Assembly (NCBI GenBank): GCA_903878415.1
Contig: CAIRHO010000047.1
Span: 1 to 53,092 of the forward strand
Reading direction: 5' to 3'
Source: an uncultured Actinomycetes bacterium
GTDB lineage: Bacteria; Actinomycetota; Actinomycetes; Nanopelagicales; Nanopelagicaceae
DNA length: 53,092 nt
The notes beneath the pieces were generated by a model that did not search any database, was not told the DNA's origin, and saw only the letters and a list, made by a program, of their open reading frames with translations. Numbering within the stretch: position 1 is the stretch's first letter; every line of letters starts with the position of its first letter. Of this stretch, positions 8,602 to 17,327 are shown piece by piece. The position numbers and the translations under genes are program-made.

Positions 8602-8970
8602 ATGGCAAAAAGTAAACAAGCAGCGCTTATTGGTGAAGTCGGCGAAGCTTTCATCGCTAATTATCTAAAGAAAAAGGGTTACGCAATTCTCGCTCAGAAT
8701 TGGCGGATTAGGGAAGGTGAAATTGACATAGTTGCGCTTTCACCAACCGGGAAAATAACTTTTGTAGAAGTTAAATCTAGATCGTCTCTTGCCTACGGTC
8801 ATCCATTGGAATCAATAACTCGAGAGAAGGCTTATCGGTTACAACGGTTAGCATTGGCGTGGCTCGTTTCCAACTCGAAATTTGGTGCCGATTTTCAAAT
8901 TGACGCAGCTGCAGTAATTATTTCGCCATCCGGTGGCGTAGAAATAGATTATCGCGAAGCGGTTTTATGA
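8602..8970 (+). CDS. YraN / UPF0102 family endonuclease-like protein
   Basis: A 122-residue protein of the YraN family, a Holliday-resolvase/restriction endonuclease-like fold of unclear role. Seen: GEVGEAFIANYLKKKGY, then the putative catalytic core REGEIDIVALSP and VEVKSRSS (E-x-D...E-x-K). It overlaps comM by 4 bases (ATGA) and heads a yraN-comM-dprA-era run, which suggests a role in handling incoming or damaged DNA. That is association, not proof. Confidence 0.85.
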   Translation: MAKSKQAALIGEVGEAFIANYLKKKGYAILAQNWRIREGEIDIVALSPTGKITFVEVKSRSSLAYGHPLESITREKAYRLQRLALAWLVSNSKFGADFQIDAAAVIISPSGGVEIDYREAVL

Positions 8971-10490
8971 CCATTGGCGTAACGCATGGCGTTAGTTTGA
9001 TTGGATTGTCTGGAACTTTGGTTCAAATTGAGGTAGATATTTCAGATGGCCTCCCGCATTACTCGTTGCTTGGATTACCAGATTTAGCGTTAATGGAATC
9101 GCGAGACCGAGTTCGCTCTGCTTTAGTTAATTCGCGAGAGCTATGGCCAAATAAAAAAGTTACAGTTTCGCTTTCGCCTGCGTGGCTACCTAAAAGCGGT
9201 TCGAATTTTGATTTGCCAATTGCGGTTGCAATTTTAGCGGCACAAGAAGTGATTCCAATCGAGAGAGTGGTTGGATCGGTTTTCTTTGGTGAGCTTGCCC
9301 TTGATGGACGAATTAGAGAAGCTCGCGGCGTTTTACCTGCATTAATATCGTTATTGGGTTCTGAGATCGAACGAGTTATTGTGCCAATGGCCAATGCAGC
9401 AGAGGCTAAATTAGTTTCAGATTTAGAAATTATTCCGATGGAGAACATCAGCGAATTGCTTAAGTGGCTTAGGACTGGAATTCGAGTGGAGGTAAATGAA
9501 CCCTTTCCACCATTGGCAGAGCGTAATTTTAAGGATTTATCAGATGTCGCTGGACAGCTTGAAGCAAGATACGCGCTTGAAGTTGCAGCAACCGGGGGTC
9601 ACCACATATTGATGATCGGACCACCCGGAACTGGCAAGACAATGTTGGCGGAGCGATTGCCATCTTTACTTCCAGAGTTAGGCGAAAAAGATTCCTTGGA
9701 AGTTAGTGCAATTCATTCGGTTGCGGGAGTATTAAAAGAACGAGGATTATTCTCGAAAGAGCCACCTTTTATCGCACCACATCACACGACTACTAGAACT
9801 GCCATGGTTGGTGGTGGTTCCAGTGTTTTAAAACCGGGAGCTTGTTCATTAGCGCATAACGGAGTTTTATTTATTGACGAAGCTCCTGAATGTGTTAGCG
9901 GTGTATTAGATGCGCTTCGCCAACCTTTAGAATCTGGTCAAATTACAATCACTAGAGCAATCGGTAGCGCAACATTCCCAGCAAATTTTATTCTTGTACT
10001 TGCAGCAAACCCTTGTCCGTGTGGCCGACTTAGCGGAAGAGGGCGTGGCTGCACTTGTTCTTCGCTACAAATAAGGCGTTATTTGAATCGATTATCGGGC
10101 CCGTTGATTGATCGAGTTGATTTAAGAATTAAAGTTGAACCACCAACTAGAACTGCCTTTGCGAGTGGGGAAGGTGGTGAAAGCAGCGCTCTGGTTAGAG
10201 AACGTGTAGCTACTGCCAGGTTGCGATCAGTCCGAAGGTTTAAGTCATTGAAAATTTCTCGCAATGCGGAGATTCCAGCGTTTGCACTTAGAAATGAATT
10301 TAAAGCCGAGCGAAGAGGCATGTCGCTCTTGCATAGCGAGATGGATCGCGAGAATTTAACTGCCAGAGGTTTTCATAAAGTACTTCGCCTCTCTTGGAGT
10401 ATCGCTGACTTAGCAGAACACGATCTACCATTATTAGAAGATGTGCAGCGTGCTCTTTCATTACGTGATGGTATGGATTTATTCGAATGA
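8967..10490 (+). CDS. comM: YifB/ComM family Mg-chelatase-like AAA+ ATPase
   Basis: AAA+ protein whose ComM members act as a hexameric helicase promoting branch migration during natural transformation. Seen: 507 residues; an N-terminal Lon-protease-like domain (about 1-170, GVTHGVSLIGLSG, LPHYSLLGLPDLA); Walker A GPPGTGKT at 218-225; Walker B LFIDEAPE; a Cys-rich NPCPCGRLSGRGRGCTC segment; a C-terminal Mg-chelatase domain ending in the conserved arginine and helical region. It is joined to yraN and dprA by ATGA overlaps, the common actinobacterial arrangement. Confidence 0.93.
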   Translation: MTIGVTHGVSLIGLSGTLVQIEVDISDGLPHYSLLGLPDLALMESRDRVRSALVNSRELWPNKKVTVSLSPAWLPKSGSNFDLPIAVAILAAQEVIPIERVVGSVFFGELALDGRIREARGVLPALISLLGSEIERVIVPMANAAEAKLVSDLEIIPMENISELLKWLRTGIRVEVNEPFPPLAERNFKDLSDVAGQLEARYALEVAATGGHHILMIGPPGTGKTMLAERLPSLLPELGEKDSLEVSAIHSVAGVLKERGLFSKEPPFIAPHHTTTRTAMVGGGSSVLKPGACSLAHNGVLFIDEAPECVSGVLDALRQPLESGQITITRAIGSATFPANFILVLAANPCPCGRLSGRGRGCTCSSLQIRRYLNRLSGPLIDRVDLRIKVEPPTRTAFASGEGGESSALVRERVATARLRSVRRFKSLKISRNAEIPAFALRNEFKAERRGMSLLHSEMDRENLTARGFHKVLRLSWSIADLAEHDLPLLEDVQRALSLRDGMDLFE

Positions 10491-11374
10491 ATTCACTTCA
10501 ATCTAGGGTGCAGTTATTTGCTGCGATAGAAGGTGGCTCTATTTATTGGAGTAATGAGATTGCAACGTTAGGGTCAGATGCAGTATTAGAAAAAATACTT
10601 GACAATGGTTACAGGGAAGAAAAGAATTCAATTGGTTATATTGCAAAAGTAATCAGAAGTTACAACTCCAATCAGCTGTTAGTTGAGATAGAAGATGCTG
10701 GAGCGGATTTCATCACGCCAGATTCGAAAAATTGGCCGCCTTGCCTAAATGATTTAGTAGCTCCACCAATTGGAGTAATCGTTAAGGGAACGCTAAATAC
10801 ATCAAATAAAGTTTCAATCGTAGGAACTCGGAATCCAACTAGCTATGGAATTCGAATTGCAAGTGAATTCGCAGCGGGCTTTGCAGATAGAGAATGGACT
10901 GTAATCAGTGGTGGCGCATATGGGGTAGATACCGCGGCGCATAAAGGCGCATTAGCTGGAGAGGGAATTACATATGCGGTATTGGCTTCCGGAGTTTTAG
11001 TAAATTATCCGGCCGCGAACGATCGATTATTTAGTGAGATTTCTGAATCAGGCGCGCTAATTTCGGAAGTCATGCCATCCGTAAGAGCAAAACCAGAGCG
11101 ATTTCTTTCGCGGAACCGTTTAATTGCGGCGTTATCACTGGGCACAATCGTGGTTGAGGCAGCATTTCGCAGTGGTTCACTCCGAACTGCTAGAGATGCT
11201 GCTGAGATTTATCGCACAGTCATGGCAATTCCTGGACCTATAACTTCACCAACAAGTGATGGTTGTCATCGTCTTATCGCAGAGCGTTGCGCTGAAATCG
11301 TAACATCAGCTAATGATGCGATTGAGTTGATGAGCCCATTAGCAGGTACGCTCTCCTCTGATGAATCCAGATAA
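10487..11374 (+). CDS. dprA: DNA processing protein DprA
   Basis: Loads RecA on incoming single-stranded DNA during transformation. Seen: 295 residues with the Rossmann-fold core: VSIVGTRNPTSYG, SGGAYGVDTAAHKGAL, RFLSRNRLIAALS and VVEAAFRSGSL, all conserved in the family. The N-terminal about 90 residues are the variable helical part. The ATG overlaps the comM stop (ATGA) and the gene's end overlaps era by 14 bases. With comM and yraN it suggests retained DNA-uptake machinery; no pilus or ComEA/EC genes lie in this window. Confidence 0.94.
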   Translation: MNSLQSRVQLFAAIEGGSIYWSNEIATLGSDAVLEKILDNGYREEKNSIGYIAKVIRSYNSNQLLVEIEDAGADFITPDSKNWPPCLNDLVAPPIGVIVKGTLNTSNKVSIVGTRNPTSYGIRIASEFAAGFADREWTVISGGAYGVDTAAHKGALAGEGITYAVLASGVLVNYPAANDRLFSEISESGALISEVMPSVRAKPERFLSRNRLIAALSLGTIVVEAAFRSGSLRTARDAAEIYRTVMAIPGPITSPTSDGCHRLIAERCAEIVTSANDAIELMSPLAGTLSSDESR

Positions 11375-12305
11375 AAGTGAAATTAAACACCGCGCCGGTT
11401 TTATTGCAATTGTCGGCAGACCTAATACTGGGAAATCAACTTTAGTAAATGCACTTGTAGGTTCAAAGGTTGTAATCACTTCACATCATCCAAACACCAC
11501 CCGAAATGCGATTCGAGCAATAGTTTCGCAACCCGATTACCAACTTGTACTGGTTGATACCCCTGGTGTTCATAAACCTAAGACAATGCTTGGTAGTCGC
11601 TTAAATGCAATGGCTAGCGAGAGTATGGATTCAGTAGATGTTGTTGCAATTTGTTTACCTGCCAACGAAGAAATTGGCCATGGGGATCTTTTCATTGCAA
11701 AAGATATGGCTTCGCAACGAAGTGCAAAGAAGATCGCAATTCTGACAAAAACTGACGTAGTTAGTAATGAAGAATTGCCACCAAAACTATTAGCAATTGC
11801 AAAATTAGCAAAAGATGCTGGGTTCACTTGGGATGAAGTTGTGCCGCTCTCTGCAAAAAGAGGCGACCAAGTTGCTTTAATAATGGAACTCTTTGCAAAG
11901 TATTCCCCAGAAAGTCCTAGTTTCTATCCAGAAGAGATGTTGAGCGATCAAACGCTGGAACACACGATTGCCGAATACATTCGAGAAGCTGCAATTGTTG
12001 ATGTTTTTGAAGAAGTTCCGCATTCAATAATGGTGGTTGTCGACGAGATGTCTGAGCGGGAAAAGCGGGTACCTAATGAGAGACCTTTCTACGATATCCA
12101 TGCAACGATCCATGTCGAACGAGATAGTCAGAAATCAATTATTTTGGGACATAAAGGGGAACGTTTAAAGAAAGTTGGCACAAACGCTCGCGCTGAAATA
12201 GAACGATTAGTGAAGGGTCGAATATTTCTAGGACTTCATGTAAAAGTTTCAGCTAATTGGCAGAAGGATCCAAAGGCACTAGGCCGAATGGGCTTTACTG
12301 AATAA
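11361..12305 (+). CDS. era: GTPase Era
   Basis: Essential small GTPase that binds 16S rRNA and assists 30S assembly. Seen: 314 residues; G1 GRPNTGKS (19-26), G2 region HHPNTTRNA, G3 DTPG, G4 TKTD (Thr instead of Asn in NKxD), and a C-terminal KH RNA-binding domain (ILGHKGERLKKVGTNAR, then LHVKVSANWQ). It begins inside dprA with a 14-base overlap, so it is probably translated from the same mRNA. Most bacteria keep era beside ybeY or recO, so the dprA neighbourhood is less usual. Its 3' end overlaps the convergent EamA gene by 11 bases. Confidence 0.96.
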   Translation: MNPDKSEIKHRAGFIAIVGRPNTGKSTLVNALVGSKVVITSHHPNTTRNAIRAIVSQPDYQLVLVDTPGVHKPKTMLGSRLNAMASESMDSVDVVAICLPANEEIGHGDLFIAKDMASQRSAKKIAILTKTDVVSNEELPPKLLAIAKLAKDAGFTWDEVVPLSAKRGDQVALIMELFAKYSPESPSFYPEEMLSDQTLEHTIAEYIREAAIVDVFEEVPHSIMVVVDEMSEREKRVPNERPFYDIHATIHVERDSQKSIILGHKGERLKKVGTNARAEIERLVKGRIFLGLHVKVSANWQKDPKALGRMGFTE

Positions 12306-13170
12306 CAGCTGATTCGTGTTTACGACTTGCTAAAAATGAACCAGCTAAAACTAATGGCAATCCAATAACTATTCCGATAGTTAACGGTTCTGATAGAACT
12401 ATTACACCTAATAAAACTGCGATCAAAACGTTCACATAAGTTACCAAAGAGGCTCTCGCCGGCCCAATCTTTCGTAGCACCATGAAGAAAGTGATAAACC
12501 CACCACCTGTACAGAAGACGCCAAGCACAATCAAACTAGCGATTGCTTTCCCAGAAGGCGCTGTTGTTGGTAAATTTGAAATAGCAAAAGGAAAATAGAC
12601 AACTGCAGTAATAGCCATAGCTACTGCATTAATCGCCAGCAAATCTGCACTTGGTAATTTTTTCACAACCATATTTACCGCCCAGGCATAACCAATCGAG
12701 GCGAGCAAGACTTCTCCGATTGCCAATCCGTTGCTCATATCACTAAATGTTTCTAAACCAACTAAAAATATTACGCCAGTAAAACCAACTCCGAGCCCGA
12801 CAATTCTTTTTCGCTCCCAAACTGTTTTATCACCGTAAAGGTAAGCGAAAACAGTTGCCCAAATTGGAGTTGTGCAAACTAAAAGACTAGTTAATCCCGA
12901 AGATAGCTTCTCTTGAGCATTGGTGATAAGAAACCAGGGCCCGATTAATTCACCAACAGCATACAAAAATATTATTTTCCAATGTCTGATTTCTGGTGCT
13001 AGGGTTTTTTGCGCAAGCGTCACTGATCCAAGAATCAAAGCACCAATAGTAACTCTGACGAAAACAATAACTGCAGGAGATAACTCATCAACCGCAATTG
13101 AAATAAATAAATAAGGGATACCCCAGAGAAAGCCAGCTATTAAGAATATGAACCAGTCTCGAGATTTCAC
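12295..13170 (-). CDS. EamA/DMT family transporter
   Basis: A 291-residue membrane protein with about ten helices in two EamA repeats (first repeat starting RDWFIFLIAGFLWGIPYLF, second around residue 150). This superfamily mostly exports amino acids or metabolites; substrate unknown. GTG start at 13170; no Shine-Dalgarno is clear. It is divergent from the phosphofructokinase gene. Confidence 0.85.
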   Translation of the reverse strand: MKSRDWFIFLIAGFLWGIPYLFISIAVDELSPAVIVFVRVTIGALILGSVTLAQKTLAPEIRHWKIIFLYAVGELIGPWFLITNAQEKLSSGLTSLLVCTTPIWATVFAYLYGDKTVWERKRIVGLGVGFTGVIFLVGLETFSDMSNGLAIGEVLLASIGYAWAVNMVVKKLPSADLLAINAVAMAITAVVYFPFAISNLPTTAPSGKAIASLIVLGVFCTGGGFITFFMVLRKIGPARASLVTYVNVLIAVLLGVIVLSEPLTIGIVIGLPLVLAGSFLASRKHESAVIQ

Positions 13171-13186
13171 AATATTTTCGCGGCCT

Positions 13187-13255
13187 TTCGTTGAATTTTG
13201 AAGGTTGATTTCGCTAAAGGTAAGGGGCTAACGGTAGAATGTCCAAGTCAACGAA
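13187..13255. repeat. Inverted repeat in the eamA-pfp intergenic region
   Basis: TTCGTTGA (13187-13194) and TCAACGAA (13248-13255) are perfect 8-base complements separated by 53 bases. TAGAAT at 13235-13240 inside the loop could be a -10 box for pfp, giving a leader of about 60 bases. The rest of the 138-base gap shows nothing else recognisable. Confidence 0.3.
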
Positions 13256-13308
13256 GACCTAAAGGGTGCGATTATTCTCATAGAAATTTAAAATTGGAGA
13301 AAGAAATT

Positions 13309-14334
13309 ATGCGCTTCGGAGTCCTAACTGGCGGCGGAGATTGCCCAGGCTTAAATGCAGTTATTCGAGCTTTGGTTCGCAAAGGTGTAAAAGAATATGG
13401 TTTTGAATTTGTAGGTTTTCGCGATGGCTGGAAAGGTCCACTTGAAGGTTTAACTATGCCGTTAGATATTGCGGCAACTCGTGGAATATTGCCAAGAGGC
13501 GGCACAATCCTTGGATCTTCGAGAACAAACCCATTCAAAATTGATGGCGGAGTTGAGAAAATCCAAGCGAATTTAGCAAAAATGGGAATCGACGCACTTA
13601 TTGCAATCGGTGGTGAAGATACCCTTGGAGTGGCAACAAAATTAGACCAACTCGGCGTGAAAGTAATTGGCGTACCAAAGACTATTGATAATGATTTAAA
13701 TAATACTGATTACACTTTTGGCTTCGATACCGCTGTAAATATTGCTGTCGAAGCAATTGACAGATTACATACAACTGCCGAATCTCATCACCGAGCTCTA
13801 ATAGTTGAAGTTATGGGGAGACATGCAGGTTGGATTGCGCTGCATTCAGGACTTGCTGGTGGTGCTGCTTGTATTTTGATTCCAGAAGTTCCATTTAGCA
13901 TAGATAAAGTTTGCGAATGGGTTGAATCTAGATTCAAATCTAGTTATGCCCCAATCATCGTGGTTGCTGAAGGCGCACTTCCACAAGATGGCGATCTAAT
14001 TACAAAAGATAAAACTCTAGATGCATTCGGTCATGTGAAACTCTCTGGAATCGGCGATTGGCTGGCGCAAGAGATTGAAAAACGAACTGGGAAAGAAGCG
14101 CGAACTACGATCCTTGGCCATATTCAACGTGGCGGCACCCCAACTGCATTCGATCGTGTCCTGGCGACGAGATTTGGTCTGCATGCGATCACGGCTGCCT
14201 ACGAAGGTGACTGGGGCAAAATGGTTGCACTCCACGGTACAAAAATTGCTCGAGTTCCGTTGGCATCGGCCACCGAGAAACTTAAAACTGTCGATCCTGA
14301 GCTATTGAAGGAGGCCGAGATTTTCTTTGGTTAA
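13309..14334 (+). CDS. pfp: 6-phosphofructokinase, probably pyrophosphate-dependent
   Basis: Converts fructose 6-phosphate to fructose 1,6-bisphosphate in glycolysis; the PPi-dependent form is reversible. Seen: 341 residues from ATG 13309, which has GGAGA 8 bases upstream and begins MRFGVLTGGGDCPGLNAV. The phosphoryl-donor site reads GGEDT with Asp104, and the next loop reads PKTIDND with Lys124. ATP enzymes carry Gly at position 104 (GGDGS/GGEGT); Asp104 with Lys124 is the pyrophosphate-type pattern known from the Amycolatopsis methanolica enzyme. An in-frame upstream extension (from 13198) is rejected as lacking family similarity. The donor assignment is inference from these two residues. 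Confidence 0.88.
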   Translation: MRFGVLTGGGDCPGLNAVIRALVRKGVKEYGFEFVGFRDGWKGPLEGLTMPLDIAATRGILPRGGTILGSSRTNPFKIDGGVEKIQANLAKMGIDALIAIGGEDTLGVATKLDQLGVKVIGVPKTIDNDLNNTDYTFGFDTAVNIAVEAIDRLHTTAESHHRALIVEVMGRHAGWIALHSGLAGGAACILIPEVPFSIDKVCEWVESRFKSSYAPIIVVAEGALPQDGDLITKDKTLDAFGHVKLSGIGDWLAQEIEKRTGKEARTTILGHIQRGGTPTAFDRVLATRFGLHAITAAYEGDWGKMVALHGTKIARVPLASATEKLKTVDPELLKEAEIFFG

Positions 14335-14350
14335 TTGGCGCCCGCCAATT
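14333..14350 (+). other. Hairpin at the end of pfp
   Basis: AATTGGC-GCCC-GCCAATT is a perfect 7-bp stem beginning at the pfp stop codon. It lacks a U-tract, so it is a poor intrinsic terminator and may only protect the 3' end. Confidence 0.35.
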
Positions 14351-14363
14351 ACGAGAACCTCTC

Positions 14364-14375
14364 TATTCTTTCCCA
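14364..14375 (+). promoter_or_regulatory. Leaderless -10 box of aroG
   Basis: TATTCT at 14364-14369, 6 bases, then ATG at 14376. No Shine-Dalgarno. Confidence 0.55.
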
Positions 14376-15728
14376 ATGACATCCGGAGATAGCTCAACCC
14401 AGATCGACGCGCTATTTGATGCTTCGCTAGCTGCTGCCCAACAGCCAATTTGGCCAGATAAAGCTGCTACAGCTAAAGCAATTGCAGAACTTCGCGTGCT
14501 ACCGCCGCTTGTCTTTGCAGGTGAATGCGATAATTTAAAAGCACGGATTGCATTAGCCGCCGATGGAAATGCATTCTGGTTACAAGGCGGCGATTGTGCT
14601 GAAACTTTCGTAGGCGCAACCGCAGATTCAATTAGAAATCGCATCAAAACTATTTTGCAAATGGCAGCAGTATTACAATATGGCGCTAGTTTGCCGGTAA
14701 TCAAAGTCGGCAGAATGGCTGGCCAATTTGCTAAACCACGAAGTAACGACAATGAAACCCGAGATGGGATAACGCTTCCTGCATATAGGGGAGATGCGGT
14801 AAATGATTTGGAATTCAACGAAAAATCAAGAACTCCAGATCCAAATCGGATGGTTAAGGTTTACAACACTTCTTCCGCTACTCTCAATTTGGTTCGCGCA
14901 TTTACTCAAGGTGGCTTTGCGGATATTCGTCATGTACATGAATGGAATAAAGGATTCATTAAAGATTCCAAAATTGGACCTCGATACGAAGCGATGGCGA
15001 AAGAAATTGGACGCGCACTTGCATTTACGAAATCTGCAGGAGTAGATCCAGAGGCCTTCAAGACCGTTGATTTCTATTCCAGTCACGAAGCGCTAATTTT
15101 GGAGTACGAGAAAGCGCTAACTCGTATCGATTCCCGAACTGGTGATGCGTATGATGTTTCCGCACACTTCATTTGGATCGGCGAACGAACTCGGCAACTT
15201 GATGGCGCACATCTGGATTTTGCGGCAAAAGTTAAGAATCCTATTGGCGTAAAGCTTGGACCAAAAACCACTGCGGATGAAGCGTTGGCAATCATTAAAA
15301 AACTTAATCCAGATAATGAACCTGGCCGATTAACTTTTATTACCCGGATGGGCGCCGGAAAAATTCGCGAAACTTTGCCAGCAATTATTGACGCAGTTAC
15401 GAAATCTGGGGCCAAAATTCTCTGGGTTTGTGATCCTATGCACGGCAATACTTACGAAGCTCCTAGTGGGTACAAGACACGGAAATTTGATGATGTGATG
15501 GATGAAGTTCGTGGTTTTTTTGAGGTTCATAAATCCTGCGGTACTCATCCAGGTGGAATCCATATTGAATTGACTGGCGATGATGTTACCGAGTGCGTTG
15601 GCGGTGGCGAGGAAATCTCATACGAAGATTTATCAACTCGTTATGAAACTGCCTGTGACCCAAGACTTAACCACACTCAATCACTTGAATTGGCATTTCT
15701 GGTTGCTGAGATGTTGCGGGACCGCTAA
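14376..15728 (+). CDS. aroG: 3-deoxy-7-phosphoheptulonate synthase, class II
   Basis: First step of the shikimate pathway: phosphoenolpyruvate plus erythrose 4-phosphate to DAHP. Seen: 450 residues, the class II (plant/actinobacterial) size; WLQGGDCAETF, VIKVGRMAGQFAKPRS, GERTRQLDGAHLDF, GVKLGPKTT, WVCDPMHGNT and GGIHIELTGDDVTECVGG are all class II landmarks, including metal-binding Cys, His, Glu and Asp. It stands alone with its own leaderless promoter. Other aromatic pathway genes are not in the window. Confidence 0.96.
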   Translation: MTSGDSSTQIDALFDASLAAAQQPIWPDKAATAKAIAELRVLPPLVFAGECDNLKARIALAADGNAFWLQGGDCAETFVGATADSIRNRIKTILQMAAVLQYGASLPVIKVGRMAGQFAKPRSNDNETRDGITLPAYRGDAVNDLEFNEKSRTPDPNRMVKVYNTSSATLNLVRAFTQGGFADIRHVHEWNKGFIKDSKIGPRYEAMAKEIGRALAFTKSAGVDPEAFKTVDFYSSHEALILEYEKALTRIDSRTGDAYDVSAHFIWIGERTRQLDGAHLDFAAKVKNPIGVKLGPKTTADEALAIIKKLNPDNEPGRLTFITRMGAGKIRETLPAIIDAVTKSGAKILWVCDPMHGNTYEAPSGYKTRKFDDVMDEVRGFFEVHKSCGTHPGGIHIELTGDDVTECVGGGEEISYEDLSTRYETACDPRLNHTQSLELAFLVAEMLRDR

Positions 15729-15759
15729 ACCATCTATTCCAATATTTAAGTTAAAGACT

Positions 15760-15771
15760 TAGAATTCTCAA
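15760..15771 (+). promoter_or_regulatory. Leaderless -10 box of ogt
   Basis: TAGAAT at 15760-15765, 6 bases, then ATG at 15772. A possible -35 TTCCAA lies at 15737-15742 (17-base spacer). Confidence 0.55.
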
Positions 15772-16266
15772 ATGTTATTGCGGGTTAGCCATAAGACACC
15801 CGTCGGGTTACTTCACATAATAGTAGATGAACATATTGTGCTCGCTTCTGGATTTGGTGAATTTGAGAATCTAATCGAACGTTTGGATGCAAACGATCGC
15901 GAACGCAAGATTTCAAAGGTTCCACAAATTCCTAAAATTAGTGATTTGGTCTCAGATTATTTTGATGGTGAATTAGCGGCTTTCGATTCAATTACAGTTC
16001 GACAACCCGGAGCCAGTTTTTCGCAGGCGGCTTGGAAAGCAATGCGCAAAATTAAACCCGGCAAAGTTATTTCATATGCAGACCTAGCGAAACTTTCGGG
16101 ATCGCCAGAAGCTGTTCGAGCTGCGGGATCGGCCTGTGCTAAGAATTTAATTGCACCAATTATTCCGTGCCATCGCATTGTTAAGACTGGTGGTGCGCTA
16201 GGAAATTACGGTTACGGTTTAGATTCGAAAGAATGGTTATTACGCCACGAGGGCTTTTTGCAATAA
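15772..16266 (+). CDS. ogt: Methylated-DNA--protein-cysteine methyltransferase
   Basis: Suicide DNA-repair protein that transfers the methyl group of O6-methylguanine to its own cysteine. Seen: 164 residues; the C-terminal domain carries GKVISYADLAKLSGSPEAVRA, then IPCHRIV with acceptor Cys133, and the closing GLDSKEWLLRHEG. The N-terminal about 75 residues are the variable Ogt-type domain. Its 3' end overlaps the convergent threonine aldolase gene by 27 bases. Confidence 0.93.
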   Translation: MLLRVSHKTPVGLLHIIVDEHIVLASGFGEFENLIERLDANDRERKISKVPQIPKISDLVSDYFDGELAAFDSITVRQPGASFSQAAWKAMRKIKPGKVISYADLAKLSGSPEAVRAAGSACAKNLIAPIIPCHRIVKTGGALGNYGYGLDSKEWLLRHEGFLQ

Positions 16267-17307
16267 ATCAGCTAGAACTGCCGCAGCCCGTTCTACCAAT
16301 TCATCGGTTAAATCCAAGTGAGTAACTAACCGAACATATTTTGGCCCAATTGCACCAACCCATACGCCTTCATCTTTAGCAGCTTGTACAAAAGTTGCTG
16401 AATCTATATTAAGCGAACCCAATTCAATTCCAACAATATTAGTTACAACTTTGCTGGGATCAACCGCATTTGGCGCAACTTTGGCGCAAGCTTTGGCAAG
16501 AATTTGTGCTCTGCGGTGATCTTCTTTAAGCAATGGAATGTTGTTATCAAGTGCATAATGTCCCGCTGCCGCAATTATTCCTACTTGGCGCATTCCGCCG
16601 CCGTAGCGCTTCCGCCAAACCCGAGCGCTGGCAACGTTTACTTTGCTGCCAAGCATCACCGAACCAATTGGTGCGCCGAGACCTTTTGATAAGCAGACAC
16701 TTATAGTGTCGAAATATTGGCTCAATTCTTTGAAAGCAAAACCTTGAGCAACATGCGCATTCCAAATTCTTGCGCCATCAAGGTGCATAAACATTCCAGA
16801 TGAAGCGGATGCTTTTCTTAGTTCGGCAATTTCAGCCATGGATTGCACGGTGCCGCCACCAAAATTATGCGAATTCTCAATTGCGATAGCTGTAGTTGAG
16901 ACTAAATGCACTCCAGAATTAGGTCGGGCAATTCGCATTGCATTAGCAGCTTTGAGAATTCCATTCTCTGATTGCCAAGTGCGCGTTGTTATTCCGCTAA
17001 AGACTGCGGCAGCGCCAAGTTCTGCCCGAGCGATGTGTGAAAATTCGTCACAAATTAGCTCCTCACCAGGTTTGACCAACATTTTTATTGCTAGTTGATT
17101 TGTGAGGGATCCGGTAGCTGCAAATAATCCAGCTTCCATGCCGAACATTTCTGCAACTCGCTCCTCTAGAGAGTTCACGGTTGGATCATCACCGTAAACA
17201 TCATCGCCAACTTTTGCTGCAGAAATAGCTGCAAGCATCCCTTTAGATGGCCTGGTTACGGTGTCCGAGCGCAGATCAACAATAGGTAGTTGCGAAGCTG
17301 TAGTCAT
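16240..17307 (-). CDS. ltaE: Low-specificity L-threonine aldolase
   Basis: PLP enzyme cleaving L-threonine or allo-threonine to glycine and acetaldehyde. Seen: 355 residues; LRSDTVTRPSKGM at the N-terminus, DDVYGDDPTVNSLE, HLDGARIWNA (PLP-binding Asp) and SVCLSKGLGAPIGS with the PLP-linking lysine. AGAGG about 8 bases before the ATG serves as Shine-Dalgarno. Last gene of the minus-strand run pknB-nfo-eamA-ltaE; an adjoining EamA exporter suggests, weakly, an amino-acid substrate for that transporter. Confidence 0.93.
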   Translation of the reverse strand: MTTASQLPIVDLRSDTVTRPSKGMLAAISAAKVGDDVYGDDPTVNSLEERVAEMFGMEAGLFAATGSLTNQLAIKMLVKPGEELICDEFSHIARAELGAAAVFSGITTRTWQSENGILKAANAMRIARPNSGVHLVSTTAIAIENSHNFGGGTVQSMAEIAELRKASASSGMFMHLDGARIWNAHVAQGFAFKELSQYFDTISVCLSKGLGAPIGSVMLGSKVNVASARVWRKRYGGGMRQVGIIAAAGHYALDNNIPLLKEDHRRAQILAKACAKVAPNAVDPSKVVTNIVGIELGSLNIDSATFVQAAKDEGVWVGAIGPKYVRLVTHLDLTDELVERAAAVLADLLQKALVA

Positions 17308-17327
17308 GGCGTAATCCTCTCATGGAA

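Noticed and set aside
13198-13308. 37-residue N-terminal extension of phosphofructokinase
   Set aside because: The extension has no similarity to the family; the internal ATG at 13309 has a Shine-Dalgarno and begins at the conserved N-terminus.
14333-14350. Intrinsic terminator after pfp
   Set aside because: Perfect stem but no following T-run on either strand; listed only as a hairpin.
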